Source: Pseudomonadales bacterium (GTDB lineage Bacteria; Pseudomonadota; Gammaproteobacteria; Pseudomonadales; Azotimanducaceae). Taken from it: DNA of 64,000 bases. The DNA is taken from NCBI GenBank assembly GCA_007131295.1, contig SLQW01000032.1:19935-83934 (forward strand). The letters run 5' to 3'. Positions 55,253-63,635 of this stretch are shown in pieces. Below the pieces are notes generated by a model, which made no database searches, was not told the DNA's origin, and saw only the letters and a program-made list of their open reading frames with translations. Made by a program: the position numbers and the translations under genes. Numbering within the stretch: position 1 is the first letter of the stretch; each line of letters begins with the position of its first letter.

Positions 55253-56281
55253 ATGACTATCGCGCGCGCCAAAGTGTTCGACCCGTACAAGGCAGCGGCC
55301 TACCACTGCCACACCCGCTGTGTCCGAGGCGCGAGACTGTGCGGCAGGGATCCGTTCACCGGCCACTCCCGCGAGCACAGACGAGGTTGGATCGAAGCGC
55401 GGATGCTCGATCTCTGCGAAAGCTTCGCCGTCGGGCTCTACGCCTGGGCCGTCATGCACAACCACTATCATCTGGTTCTCGTCGTCGACCCGTGCCTACC
55501 GGCCCAGTGGTCCGATGAGGAGGTAGCCCGGCGCTGGTGCCGCCTGACGCAGATCCCCGGCGCCAGGAGGGACCCGCGCAAGGTCCAGACGGCTGAATCC
55601 GCACTGCTTGCCGACCCTGAAAGCTTGGCTGAACGGCGCCGACGCCTGGGGTCGCTGAGCTGGTTCATGCGCTACATGAACGAAGGGATCGCACGATGCG
55701 CCAATCGTGAAGACGGCTGCAAGGGCCGCTTCTGGGAAAGCCGCTACGGATCCCAAAACCTCCTCGATGACACCGCCATGCTCGCCGGCATGTCATATGC
55801 CGACCTCAATCCGATCCGGGCTGGAATGGCAGATGAACTGGCAGACAGCCGTTATACGGCGGTCCATCGACGTCTCACGGCCCTGACTACGGGGGAAATG
55901 GAAGCTGACACTCCGCTCATGCCGCTTGCTGGAACCGTGACGAACTTTGCGCCTGCGATCACGGTCGGTCAGTACCTCGACCTGCTGGACTGGTCAGGCC
56001 GCCAGCAACGCCCGGGCAAGGCCAGCCTGGATCCGGACGTACCTTCTGCGCTCGTCTCGGCGTTGGCTTCGACCTCGGTCGCACCGCGGGCTTGGCTGCG
56101 CATCAGCGCTGGTCTTCAGCAGGTTTTTGCGTCCGCTGTTGGCTCCTTCACCAGCCTGCAGGCGCATGCCGCAAGAACGGAACGCGCCTGGCTGCGCGGC
56201 ATGGGTTTTTGCCGTCAGTTGACGCGTTCATCTGCGGACGCGGCTGCCGTAGGTCGCCTCACTCGAGCAGGGCCGCAATGA
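55253..56281 (+). CDS. REP-associated tyrosine transposase (Y1_Tnp, RAYT)
   Basis: The 342-residue protein has the HUH nuclease fold of IS200/RAYT transposases: MTIARAKVFDPYKAAAYHCHTRCVRG at the N-terminus, the metal-binding pair His71/His73 in NHYHLV, and the catalytic Tyr141 in LSWFMRYMNEGIARC, followed by GCKGRFWESRYGSQNLLDDTAMLAGMSYADLNPIRAGM, typical of the long gammaproteobacterial RAYT branch. RAYTs nick and move REP elements in trans. All motifs are intact. It overlaps the convergent mltB end by 23 bases, and repeat cluster D lies upstream. Confidence 0.9.
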   Translation: MTIARAKVFDPYKAAAYHCHTRCVRGARLCGRDPFTGHSREHRRGWIEARMLDLCESFAVGLYAWAVMHNHYHLVLVVDPCLPAQWSDEEVARRWCRLTQIPGARRDPRKVQTAESALLADPESLAERRRRLGSLSWFMRYMNEGIARCANREDGCKGRFWESRYGSQNLLDDTAMLAGMSYADLNPIRAGMADELADSRYTAVHRRLTALTTGEMEADTPLMPLAGTVTNFAPAITVGQYLDLLDWSGRQQRPGKASLDPDVPSALVSALASTSVAPRAWLRISAGLQQVFASAVGSFTSLQAHAARTERAWLRGMGFCRQLTRSSADAAAVGRLTRAGPQ

Positions 56282-57509
56282 CATCTGGATGGGGGTGGCC
56301 ATCTGCTACCATACCGTGCGCCTGCTGAAACCGACTCAATGCTGCCCTGGTCGCCGGGCCGAAGATCCCATCCGCACTGCCCGCGTCGAACCCGAGCGCA
56401 TTCAGCTGTTCCTGGATACGCTTCACATCGTCCCGAGCCAGCGCCTGAGCGTCCTCAGGCGGAGCCTGCTGGAGCGTTCCCCCGCCGGCGATGCGGTCTG
56501 CGAGATGCCCGACCGTCAGAGCGAAAAACTCGGAGCGATTCCAGCGCATGATGACTTCAAAATTCTCGTAGACGAGAAACGCAGGGCCACGGTGACCAGA
56601 AGGCACCAGCAACGACGCCTCCACGTCCGCCTGGGGTAGCGATGTCCCATCCGCCATAGTCACTCCGTAATCGCGCCAGGCCTCCAGTGAGTGCCGCTGA
56701 TTGCGCCCGGCGAGCTCATAGCGGAAGCCCTCCGGGAGTCGGACTTCGCGCCCCCATCTAAGACCAGGCTGCCAGCCGATACCACGGACAAAGTTGCCTG
56801 CTGACGCCATCGCATCAGGAATGCTGCCCCAGAGATCCCGCCGACCGCTGCCGTCGCCATCAACGGCATAACGCAGGAACACTGATGGCATAAACTGCAC
56901 ATGGCCCATCGCTCCCGCCCAGGAGCCCTGCATGCGCTCAGGACTGATGTCGCCCGCGTCGATGATTCGCAGCGCCGCAATCAGCTCTCCGGTGAAGTAC
57001 TCGCTGCGGCGAGGATCGCAGGCAAGCGTCGCCAACGAGTCAGGGACCGACATGTTGCCGAAGAAACTACCGAAGTTTGTCTCGAGCCCCCAGAGCGCCA
57101 CCAGGTACTGTGCAGGTACGCCCGTATCGCGCTGTACGCGTTGCAGCAGCTCGCTGTGCTCGGCCAGTAACGCACGGCCACGCGCAACCCTATCCTCACT
57201 CACCCGACGACCGAAGTAATCCGTAAACGTCTGAGTGAACTCTGGTTGCCGACGGTCGAGTTCGATCACTCGAGCTACGTACTGCACTTGCCCCAGGACG
57301 TTTTCAACGGTCGGCTCCGAAATACCCTCAGAACGCGCACGTTCCTGCAACCCTCCGACACATTGCTGGAAGGCTTCGTCCTCCGCTCGGACCGAGGCCC
57401 CCGCCAGCACAAGAAGCACGACGGTCACGACCCAGGCCCCTGAACCCAATCGATGCCATGCAGATGCCGCTGCCCCAAGTACTACAGCCATCGTCACTGT
57501 CCTCGTCAC
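56259..57509 (-). CDS. mltB: Membrane-bound lytic murein transglycosylase B
   Basis: The 416-residue protein has a signal or anchor segment (WVVTVVLLVLAGASVRA), an SLT_2 domain with the catalytic Glu in LVALWGLETNFGSFFG, MQGSWAGAMGHVQFMPSVFLRYAVDGDGSGRRDLWGSIPDAMASAGNFV, and a C-terminal peptidoglycan-binding repeat (IQEQLNALGFDAGSADGIFGPATRAALSRFQQAHGM). It cleaves glycan strands to anhydro-muropeptides in the periplasm. An ATG nearer the hydrophobic segment may be the true start. No lipobox Cys is evident. Confidence 0.92.
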   Translation of the reverse strand: MTRTVTMAVVLGAAASAWHRLGSGAWVVTVVLLVLAGASVRAEDEAFQQCVGGLQERARSEGISEPTVENVLGQVQYVARVIELDRRQPEFTQTFTDYFGRRVSEDRVARGRALLAEHSELLQRVQRDTGVPAQYLVALWGLETNFGSFFGNMSVPDSLATLACDPRRSEYFTGELIAALRIIDAGDISPERMQGSWAGAMGHVQFMPSVFLRYAVDGDGSGRRDLWGSIPDAMASAGNFVRGIGWQPGLRWGREVRLPEGFRYELAGRNQRHSLEAWRDYGVTMADGTSLPQADVEASLLVPSGHRGPAFLVYENFEVIMRWNRSEFFALTVGHLADRIAGGGTLQQAPPEDAQALARDDVKRIQEQLNALGFDAGSADGIFGPATRAALSRFQQAHGMVADGHPHPDVIAALLE

Positions 57510-57719
57510 GGATGCAATTCCTGCGCGTCAGCATAGCGAACACGCACTACCTCGCGCAGCCCGCTATTTCGCTGCGCGTCCACATGAACTGTACAGGCAC
57601 TCTATTCCGCAAATGCGCGAGGGGATTGCGGAGCGGCTTATGGGGATAACGTCGAAAGCCTGGTGCTGACAAGAGACCATCCAGCACCGAAAATGATGGG
57701 GCCTGGATCGATAGCCGAA

Positions 57720-58067
57720 TCAGCGCACCCAGCTCTCCACTTCTTCGGAACCGTGTTCCGCCTTCCAGGCCTTGAGTATCTTGTGATTGCCCCCGCGCGT
57801 CTGAATCTTTTCACCCGTATGAGGATTGATATAAGTCTTCAACTTGCGCTTCTTGCGGGTACGCCCGGTTGCGGCCTTTACCTTCGTGGCCCGGCCGGCC
57901 TTCGGCAAGTCATTCAGCGTCTTGCCGTGCTTTTTCAAGAGCGCCTCTAGGTCCTCGAGAAACGCAAGCTCTTTCTGAACGACCTTACTCTTCTTGAGCT
58001 GATCTAGCTCCTGCTTCACGCGCTCGAACTCTTGTTGCTTTTTTCGCAGTTGCGCGACTCTATCCAT
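57720..58067 (-). CDS. mvaT: MvaT family H-NS-like nucleoid protein
   Basis: The 115-residue protein has an N-terminal coiled coil (MDRVAQLRKKQQEFERVKQELDQLKKSKVVQKELAFLEDLEALLKKHGKTLNDLP), a basic linker and the MvaT DNA-binding domain (YINPHTGEKIQTRGGNHKILKAWKAEHGSEEVESWVR). MvaT and TurA of Pseudomonas silence AT-rich foreign DNA and control polysaccharide and biofilm genes. The upstream region is itself AT-rich, which fits autoregulation. The gene lies between mltB and the DUF1538 operon. Confidence 0.93.
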   Translation of the reverse strand: MDRVAQLRKKQQEFERVKQELDQLKKSKVVQKELAFLEDLEALLKKHGKTLNDLPKAGRATKVKAATGRTRKKRKLKTYINPHTGEKIQTRGGNHKILKAWKAEHGSEEVESWVR

Positions 58068-58209
58068 TCGATGACCCCGAATATTATTGGAAATTGAATT
58101 GACAAGCTTGCGGCAAGAATTATTTCAGAAAAATTATGGCCGGGAAACTGTTCAACGCAAAGTACAAGCCAAAAGATCAGGGCCTGTTCTTGGCAAAGCA
58201 CCAATGAAA
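58068..58209. other. AT-rich leader region of mvaT
   Basis: The first 100 bases (for example AATATTATTGG and AATTATTTCAG) are far more AT-rich than the surroundings and probably contain the mvaT promoter and silencer binding sites. No sigma-70 pair with good spacing is obvious. Confidence 0.5.
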
Positions 58210-58485
58210 TCAACCGGCCGGGGAACAGCTGAATGCTATCCGACCATGTGTACCGAGTTTCGCTTCCTTGCAGCGCTTGAAATCTACCGTGCGTAGCAAG
58301 AGTAGTTCGGCAGGGCCTCTCAAAAAGGCATCCAATTTAAGCCTTTTAACGAGTAGCGAACGGACTTCACCAAAAAGATCGCCACTGCCAAGTAGACGTT
58401 CTCGGCTGACCTTGTTGCCGGATAAGGTCTGGATCGCAAGGCCTACGATCGCTGCTGACGCCATCGAATGCGTGACCGCCAACAA
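58210..58485 (-). CDS. Possible small hypothetical gene or gene remnant
   Basis: A 91-codon frame without ATG at its start (TTG at 58485, MLAVTHSMASAAIVGLAIQ) has moderately protein-like content, including LLGSGDLFGEVRSLLVKRLKLDAFLRGPAELLLLRTVDFKRC. Its GC content is lower than that of the neighbours. I do not recognise a family. Upstream it continues in frame into the repeats of cluster E, so it may be a decayed gene cut by them. Confidence 0.25.
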   Translation of the reverse strand: MLAVTHSMASAAIVGLAIQTLSGNKVSRERLLGSGDLFGEVRSLLVKRLKLDAFLRGPAELLLLRTVDFKRCKEAKLGTHGRIAFSCSPAG

Positions 58486-58523
58486 CTGCCTGGCCCCAAA
58501 GTCGTCCAGCGGGCGAATTTCTT

Positions 58524-58723
58524 TGGGTGTCCCAGATCCCCCCTCTGATCCCGAGTCGCCCGCAACGTCTACACCTGTTCACCAGAGCCCACCCCGGATT
58601 GCTCTTGGGTGTCTCAGATCATCACCCGGACGGGCGTTTGAGGATCTCGAAAATCCCGAATCGCGTGTGGGTGTCTAAGATCAATCTGGGTGTCCAAGGT
58701 TGCGGAGAGCATTCTGGGTGTCC
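58524..58723 (-). repeat. GGACACCCAGA repeat cluster E (five copies, one orientation)
   Basis: On the plus strand TGGGTGTCC or TGGGTGTCT begins at 58524, 58616, 58668, 58687 and 58715; the last two are full TCTGGGTGTCC. Unlike clusters A-D all point the same way. Three inner copies share a following AGATC. The last two copies lie inside or against the C-terminal codons of the hydrolase gene. Confidence 0.88.
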
Positions 58724-59526
58724 AGGGTTGCGAGGAAGCGGTCGAGGCCGCGGCGGTAAAGGTCGCCGGATCTCAGGAAGCCGGTATTGTGATCGCCGCG
58801 GATCCGCAGCAGCTCGGCACCCGCAGCCTCGGCCAAGGCCTCGCCGTGATGGAACGGAATGATTTCGTCATCCGGGCTATGCACCACCAGGACCGGCACG
58901 TCCACCTCGGCGACGCAGGCGCGGGCGTCGTACTCGAGCCGCGCCAGCCAGCGCACCGGCAGCCAGGGATAAAGATCCGCGCCCAGATCCGGCACGGAAG
59001 TGAAGCCCGATTCGAGAATGAGCCCCCCAAGCCTGCGCTCACGGGCCAGACAGGCGGCCACCGCGGCACCGAGTGAACGCCCGAACGCGACGATCCGCTC
59101 CGGGTCGATGCCGCGCTCGCTCACCAGGTAATCCCAGGCGGCGCGTGCATCCGCATACAACCCTTCTTCAGACGGCCGCCCTTCGCTGCGACCGTAGCCC
59201 CTGTAGTCGATGATGAACACCGAGTAGTCGAGATCGTGAAAGATCCGCAGACTGTCCAACCGGTGCGAAATATTGCCGGCATTGCCATGGAAGAACAGCA
59301 GCGTGCCGCGCTCCGCCTGGGCGGGCAGGAACCAGCCGTGCAGCGTGACGCCATCTTCCGCCTCGAAAGCCACGTCCTCGTAATCTAGGCCCATACGCTC
59401 CGGCGTGGCCACGAGCGTACGCCCCGGCAGATTCGGCAGATGCAGCAGGCGGGACTGCCCCAGGTACATCAGGACCACCAAGAGCAGATAGGTCCCAGCA
59501 AGCAGACCGACTACCCGCAAGACCAT
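58681..59526 (-). CDS. Alpha/beta hydrolase (YfhR/BEM46 type)
   Basis: The 281-residue protein has one N-terminal membrane helix (VVGLLAGTYLLLVVLMYLG), HGWFLPAQAERGTLLFFHGNAGN, the nucleophile Ser in AFGRSLGAAVA, the acid in HSPDDEIIPF and the catalytic His in RGDHNTGFL. This layout fits membrane-anchored BEM46/YfhR hydrolases of unknown substrate. The last residues, TLDTQNALRNLGHPD, are encoded by two GGACACCCAGA repeat copies. ATG at 59526 overlaps the UspA stop (TGATG), so it is the last gene of the DUF1538-PII-PII-UspA operon. Confidence 0.87.
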   Translation of the reverse strand: MVLRVVGLLAGTYLLLVVLMYLGQSRLLHLPNLPGRTLVATPERMGLDYEDVAFEAEDGVTLHGWFLPAQAERGTLLFFHGNAGNISHRLDSLRIFHDLDYSVFIIDYRGYGRSEGRPSEEGLYADARAAWDYLVSERGIDPERIVAFGRSLGAAVAACLARERRLGGLILESGFTSVPDLGADLYPWLPVRWLARLEYDARACVAEVDVPVLVVHSPDDEIIPFHHGEALAEAAGAELLRIRGDHNTGFLRSGDLYRRGLDRFLATLDTQNALRNLGHPD

Positions 59527-60413
59527 CAGCGATGCGGCGTGATGAGCAGGTCGCAATCGGCCTCGGCAAGCAGACGCTGGACCACGCTGCCGAAGACCAG
59601 ATCTTCCATTTCTGAAGTCCCGCGTTTGCCCACCGCGATGAGCCCGGCGCCGACATCGATGGCGCGCTTGCAGATCGCGCTGGCCGGGTCTCCCTCCTCG
59701 ACCCAGGATGTCACCCGGTCGGACGGCAATCCCGCAGCGCCGACGAAACGCACGAGTTCCGCCTCGCTGCGCTCGCGTGCACGCTGGCGATACTCGGCGA
59801 TCAATCCCGGGGTGACGTTCGCATAGTGCATGGCCAGCTCCTGACTGTGCCGGAACACGTGCACGAGATGGATGGACGCCTCGGGTGCGATCGCGGCCGC
59901 CCACTCCAGCGCCCGCTTGCAATCCTCCGAGAAGTCGACCCCGACCACCACAGGATCGTAACCCGTAGCCGGCTGTTGCCGGACCACCAACAGCGGCCGC
60001 TCGATGCGACCAAGCAGACGCTGCGGCAGGGTGCCGACCAGGCGCTCGCGGACCTGGTGGCTGCCACGCGCCCCGAGCATGACCAGATCGTGCTCTGCCG
60101 CCAGCCGCGCAAGTTCCACCAGCGCGCGACCGGAGGAGAGATGGGGCGTCAGGCGAAAGCCGCTCTCCCGAGCAACGGTCTCGGCGGTGGCCTCCAGACG
60201 GGCCTGGAGACCGCGGGCGTCTTCGGTCCGGGTTTCCGCCGTCGCGCCGGCGAGCAACTGCTTGATCGCAGCCAGCGATGCCGTCTCCTGCACATGCGCC
60301 AGCGTGCCCCGCTTGCAGCCGAGTACTTCCGCGATCCGCCCGGCGCGCCCGCTCGCGTGCTCGGCCTCATCGGAAAAGTCCGTCGCCACCAGGATCGATC
60401 GTACCGTCGGCAT
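59526..60413 (-). CDS. Tandem-domain universal stress protein
   Basis: The 295-residue protein consists of two Usp domains. The first starts TVRSILVATDFSDEAEHASGRAGRIAE and ends with the ATP-type loop LVMLGARGSHQVRERLVGTLPQRLLGRIERPLLVVR; the second starts YDPVVVGVDFSEDCKRALEWAAAIA and ends with LIAVGKRGTSEMEDLVFGSVVQRLLAEADCDLLI. The G-2x-G-9x-G(S/T) nucleotide motif is readable in both. It lies 70 bases after the second PII-like gene and overlaps the hydrolase gene. Confidence 0.92.
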   Translation of the reverse strand: MPTVRSILVATDFSDEAEHASGRAGRIAEVLGCKRGTLAHVQETASLAAIKQLLAGATAETRTEDARGLQARLEATAETVARESGFRLTPHLSSGRALVELARLAAEHDLVMLGARGSHQVRERLVGTLPQRLLGRIERPLLVVRQQPATGYDPVVVGVDFSEDCKRALEWAAAIAPEASIHLVHVFRHSQELAMHYANVTPGLIAEYRQRARERSEAELVRFVGAAGLPSDRVTSWVEEGDPASAICKRAIDVGAGLIAVGKRGTSEMEDLVFGSVVQRLLAEADCDLLITPHR

Positions 60414-60483
60414 GCCTGTCTCCCGTCCGTCAGCTCAAGATCCGGAGTCTATCAAGTCCGGATGCGATCTACGGCGCTGCGGA

Positions 60484-60804
60484 TCAGGCTTCGCTCAGAC
60501 TGACACCGAGCCGCTGCTGATAGATCAATCCGCCACCCCGGCGACCGATGCGTGCCTCGGCCTCCAACCAGGCGAATACAGGATTCGCAAGATCTGCAGT
60601 CACGCATACCGAAAACAGGGTGCGCCGTTCCGGTATCAAGGCCTGGCGGCCGACTCGACGGGTCGTCCGGCCGACACCGCGTCCGGCGTGCCGGAACACC
60701 GCGGTAATACCGAAGCGCTCATGCAGGGCAGCCGCGAGCGCGAGGCTATCCACTTCCTCGGGAAGAATGGCCGTGATCAGCCGCGGCTCTTCCGGGCTGC
60801 TCAC
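60484..60804 (-). CDS. PII-like protein 2 of the DUF1538 operon
   Basis: The 106-residue protein shows the ferredoxin-like PII pattern RLITAILPEEVDSLALAAALHERFGITAVFRHAGRG, a basic stretch RTTRRVGR in the T-loop position, TLFSVCVTADLANPVFAWLEAEARIGRRGGGLIYQQRL. It lacks the uridylylated Tyr context of GlnB. Its start overlaps the stop of the first PII-like gene (ATGA). It probably binds a nucleotide or second messenger and modulates the DUF1538 transporter; this is inference from gene order. Confidence 0.72.
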   Translation of the reverse strand: MSSPEEPRLITAILPEEVDSLALAAALHERFGITAVFRHAGRGVGRTTRRVGRQALIPERRTLFSVCVTADLANPVFAWLEAEARIGRRGGGLIYQQRLGVSLSEA

Positions 60805-61166
60805 GGTTCCTGCTCCGGTGATGACGGCTGAACATCGGAGCCAAAAGCAGCGAACCGCTCCACGGGGGTCGTGAACAGGAGTCCCCGCCCCGGCCGGTCG
60901 AGGCCCTCTGCCGCCGCCATCGCCGCAAAAACCGACTTTTCCTCAGCCCGCCTGACCAGCACGTAGACAAGCTCGCGTTCGACATCGACCGCCAACCCGA
61001 GCACGCCGAGGCGCTCGCGGTAACCTACACCCGACCCATACGAAACGGTGCCACCCTGAGCGCCCGCACCGACCGCCGCCTCCACCACGCCGTCGCCGAG
61101 CCCGCGGCGTACCACGGCGGTGATCAGCACAACGTCGTCCAAATAGACCATCCCGTTCTCGGTCAT
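60801..61166 (-). CDS. PII-like protein 1 of the DUF1538 operon
   Basis: The 121-residue protein reads DDVVLITAVVRRGLGDGVVEAAVGAGAQGGTVSYGSGVGYRERLGVLGLAVDVERELVYVLVRRAEEKSVFAAMAAAEGLDRPGRGLLFTTPVERFAAF. The LITAVVRRGLGDGVVEAA and GRGLLFTTPVER segments are the beta1-alpha1 and B-loop regions of PII-family proteins. It overlaps both the DUF1538 gene and the second PII-like gene by four bases. It likely regulates the transporter encoded upstream. Confidence 0.82.
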   Translation of the reverse strand: MTENGMVYLDDVVLITAVVRRGLGDGVVEAAVGAGAQGGTVSYGSGVGYRERLGVLGLAVDVERELVYVLVRRAEEKSVFAAMAAAEGLDRPGRGLLFTTPVERFAAFGSDVQPSSPEQEP

Positions 61167-62875
61167 GTTGCTCCGTTCTCCCGATATTGACGATGGGCCT
61201 GCCAGCGCGCCCAGAGCCCCGTGGCGAGCACACTCACGATCGGGCCGACAGAAGCCATCGCCAGCACCCCGAACCCCTGCAGCGCCCCAGCCGCACCGCC
61301 GAGACCCAATCCCATTGCCAGTACCAGTGGCACCGTCACCGGCCCGGTCGTGACGCCGGCCGAATCCCAGGCCACATTGACGAATTCTTCCCGGGACACC
61401 CAGGTCAGCACCAGCGCGAGCGTGTACCCCGGAATCAACAGCGCTGCCAGAGGCAGGTCGTAGAGCAGCTTGACGACGCCAAGGGCGATGCCCGCAGCAA
61501 CGCCAACCGATACCGCCATACGCAGCGTCGGATTGCGGAACGTACCGTCGGTCAACTCCTCCACGGTCGTACCCAGCGCATTGAGCGCAGGCTCCGCCAT
61601 GGTGGCACCCAATCCGATCACCAACGCGAACAGCAGCACCAGCGCAAGGCCGAGACGCGGTCCGTAAAGCGCTGCATCAGCCGCGTTCGCTCCGAGGGCA
61701 GTGGGCAGGAGGCCGCCGACCTGCTCCCCGAGCGCCGCCAGTCCGGTGACGAGCCCGACCTTGAACAGCGCCATGCCGAGCACGCACAAGGTGATGCCGT
61801 AGGTGATCTCCACCGGTCGCGGTACCCGACTGCGCAGCAATCGGACCAGCACCCAGAGCAGAAACAGAACCAACGGCACCACTGCCCGCAGCGCCGCCAG
61901 AACCTCTCCGAACGGTGGCGCCAGCAACGTATCATTGCCGAGACCCATGGAATCCCGGTCAGTCGCCGCGGCCAGGATTGCCTCAGGCGTGAGTACAGTC
62001 ACTGCCAGGAGTCCGAGCAGCAGGACGAACAACACGGGAAACAGCGAAGCCAGCGTCACCACCCCGAATCCGGCCAGCGGATTGCCACCGGTACCCACTG
62101 CGCTGGCAACCCCTACGCCGAGCGCGAGCACGATCGGTACCGTGACCGGTCCGGTCGTGACAGCCCCACAATCCCAGGCGAGCCCAACCACCTGACGCAG
62201 ATCCGGGTGCAGTGAGAACGCCAGCGTCAGGGCGAGCGTAGGCAACAGCGCCGCATAAACCAGAGGTTTCAGACTCCAACCCCGCAGCAGGCGCAACGTC
62301 CCGATCATGGCGGCGAGCCCAACGCCGGCACCGACTGCAAACACCAGCGGCGCGCGCCAGAGTTCCAGCAGGGCATAGAGGTAGGGTGTCTCGTCCACCA
62401 CCACCAGTGCCCCGGCTGCTCCCAGCGCTGCAATCGCGGGTTCCGCGAATGTCACCCCAATGCCGAGAACGAGTGCGATGGTAAGCACGCGGGTCAACGT
62501 GCTGTGCACGGGCAGTTCGCGGCCGAGCGTCTCGCCGAGCGGCATGAGGCCTACGCGCAGGCCCTCCATGAACAGCATCAGCCCGATCACGACGGCGAGC
62601 AGGCCCAGCATGATCCAGGGAAGATCCGCGACCGGTTGGCGCAGGACGAACCACTGAAAAGCAATCAGCCAGGCCGAAAGAGGTACAACCAGACGGAGCT
62701 GTTCCCGCAGCCGCAGCCAGAGGTAACTCGCCACCAGCCGCAGCATCTGCCGCCGGTCGAGCCCCGACGTCACGGCGAGGACGATCGCATTGGGCTCCGC
62801 CAACCGCTTCGGGCCACCTTCTCCGTCGTCTCGATCCACTTCAGGCGTCACGCCGCTCGTCATCTTCCGCCACAT
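61163..62875 (-). CDS. DUF1538 membrane protein (fused UmpA/UmpB-like)
   Basis: The 570-residue polytopic protein has about 14 hydrophobic segments and an obvious internal duplication: GVTFAEPAIAALGAAG in the first half matches GATMAEPALNALGTTV in the second, and AWDCGAVTTGPVTVPIVLALG matches AWDSAGVTTGPVTVPLVLAMG. DUF1538 proteins include UmpA/UmpB, reported as a two-part cation/proton antiporter in Halomonas; here both halves are in one chain. It heads an operon with two PII-like proteins, UspA and a hydrolase. Start may be 62875 or the ATG at 62863. Confidence 0.88.
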   Translation of the reverse strand: MWRKMTSGVTPEVDRDDGEGGPKRLAEPNAIVLAVTSGLDRRQMLRLVASYLWLRLREQLRLVVPLSAWLIAFQWFVLRQPVADLPWIMLGLLAVVIGLMLFMEGLRVGLMPLGETLGRELPVHSTLTRVLTIALVLGIGVTFAEPAIAALGAAGALVVVDETPYLYALLELWRAPLVFAVGAGVGLAAMIGTLRLLRGWSLKPLVYAALLPTLALTLAFSLHPDLRQVVGLAWDCGAVTTGPVTVPIVLALGVGVASAVGTGGNPLAGFGVVTLASLFPVLFVLLLGLLAVTVLTPEAILAAATDRDSMGLGNDTLLAPPFGEVLAALRAVVPLVLFLLWVLVRLLRSRVPRPVEITYGITLCVLGMALFKVGLVTGLAALGEQVGGLLPTALGANAADAALYGPRLGLALVLLFALVIGLGATMAEPALNALGTTVEELTDGTFRNPTLRMAVSVGVAAGIALGVVKLLYDLPLAALLIPGYTLALVLTWVSREEFVNVAWDSAGVTTGPVTVPLVLAMGLGLGGAAGALQGFGVLAMASVGPIVSVLATGLWARWQAHRQYRENGAT

Positions 62876-63042
62876 TTGCCCATGCGTTGTTCATTCAGCC
62901 GGCTGGAAGCGCTCGCCGCAAGTCGCTTTTCAGGGCATCCCCCTGCGCAGACCGGGGTATTTCAGGACTTCGGGAGCCAGCGACGGCTGCTAGCTTTCCC
63001 TCAAGCCCGGGGCACGGCCCCTTAATCTCGGAAACGGTCACC

Positions 63043-63555
63043 GTGGCACATTCCTCTATCGAGAAGCTCCTACGGGCGCAGCCACCGGCACTGCTGCAGC
63101 GTCCGCATCGGCATCGGTGCACCGTGCCCGAAGCAGTCTTCGGTGAACCCGTCGACGATGCAGCTCACGACCTGCGCCCCGGCAGCAAACACCAACCCGG
63201 CCACGTCCAGAGGTTACGTTTCAATCGTGCACCTCTAGACGCCATGCGCCCCGGTGCGGTGTTGGTGATCCGGGTGCCGCTGCTCGGCGGCACCTGCCGC
63301 CTGCAGGCAATCGACGTGGTGGGCGATATTGTCGAAGGACGGGTCCTGAGGGGAAGGGTGCTGGAGGATCCCCAATTGCGCGCCAGCACGCTCACCCTCG
63401 GAAAGGAGCGGGTTTACGGAACCCTGGTGACACCTCTTGGAACGCTGGAACTTGAGGCCCGTGACGACATCGCCTGGATCTTCGTCTCACCGCATTCCGG
63501 GCCCGGATGCGAACAACGAGCCTGGCTGCTGCCGGGAAACAGCAGCCAGGCCTGA
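63043..63555 (+). CDS. Hypothetical protein with propeptide-like beta domain, GTG start
   Basis: The 170-residue frame starts at GTG 63043 (MAHSSIEKLLRAQPPALLQRP); longer frames run into non-coding sequence. Its core, VLVIRVPLLGGTCRLQAIDVVGDIVEGRVLRGRVLEDPQLRASTLTLGKERVYGTLVTPLGTLELEARDDIAWIFV, resembles the beta-rich prosegments of some secreted zinc metallopeptidases (pattern G-x-V-x-x-D-P-x-S...V-G-T...), but no peptidase domain or signal peptide is present. It may be a stand-alone inhibitor-like domain or a remnant. It is divergent from the DUF1538 operon. Confidence 0.5.
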   Translation: MAHSSIEKLLRAQPPALLQRPHRHRCTVPEAVFGEPVDDAAHDLRPGSKHQPGHVQRLRFNRAPLDAMRPGAVLVIRVPLLGGTCRLQAIDVVGDIVEGRVLRGRVLEDPQLRASTLTLGKERVYGTLVTPLGTLELEARDDIAWIFVSPHSGPGCEQRAWLLPGNSSQA

Positions 63556-63635
63556 TGACAGGTCTCCAGCCCGGATTGGCCGGTCTGTCCCCGCGCACCA
63601 CCTCCCTGTAACGCTGCGGGCATAGGGCGCCCGGA

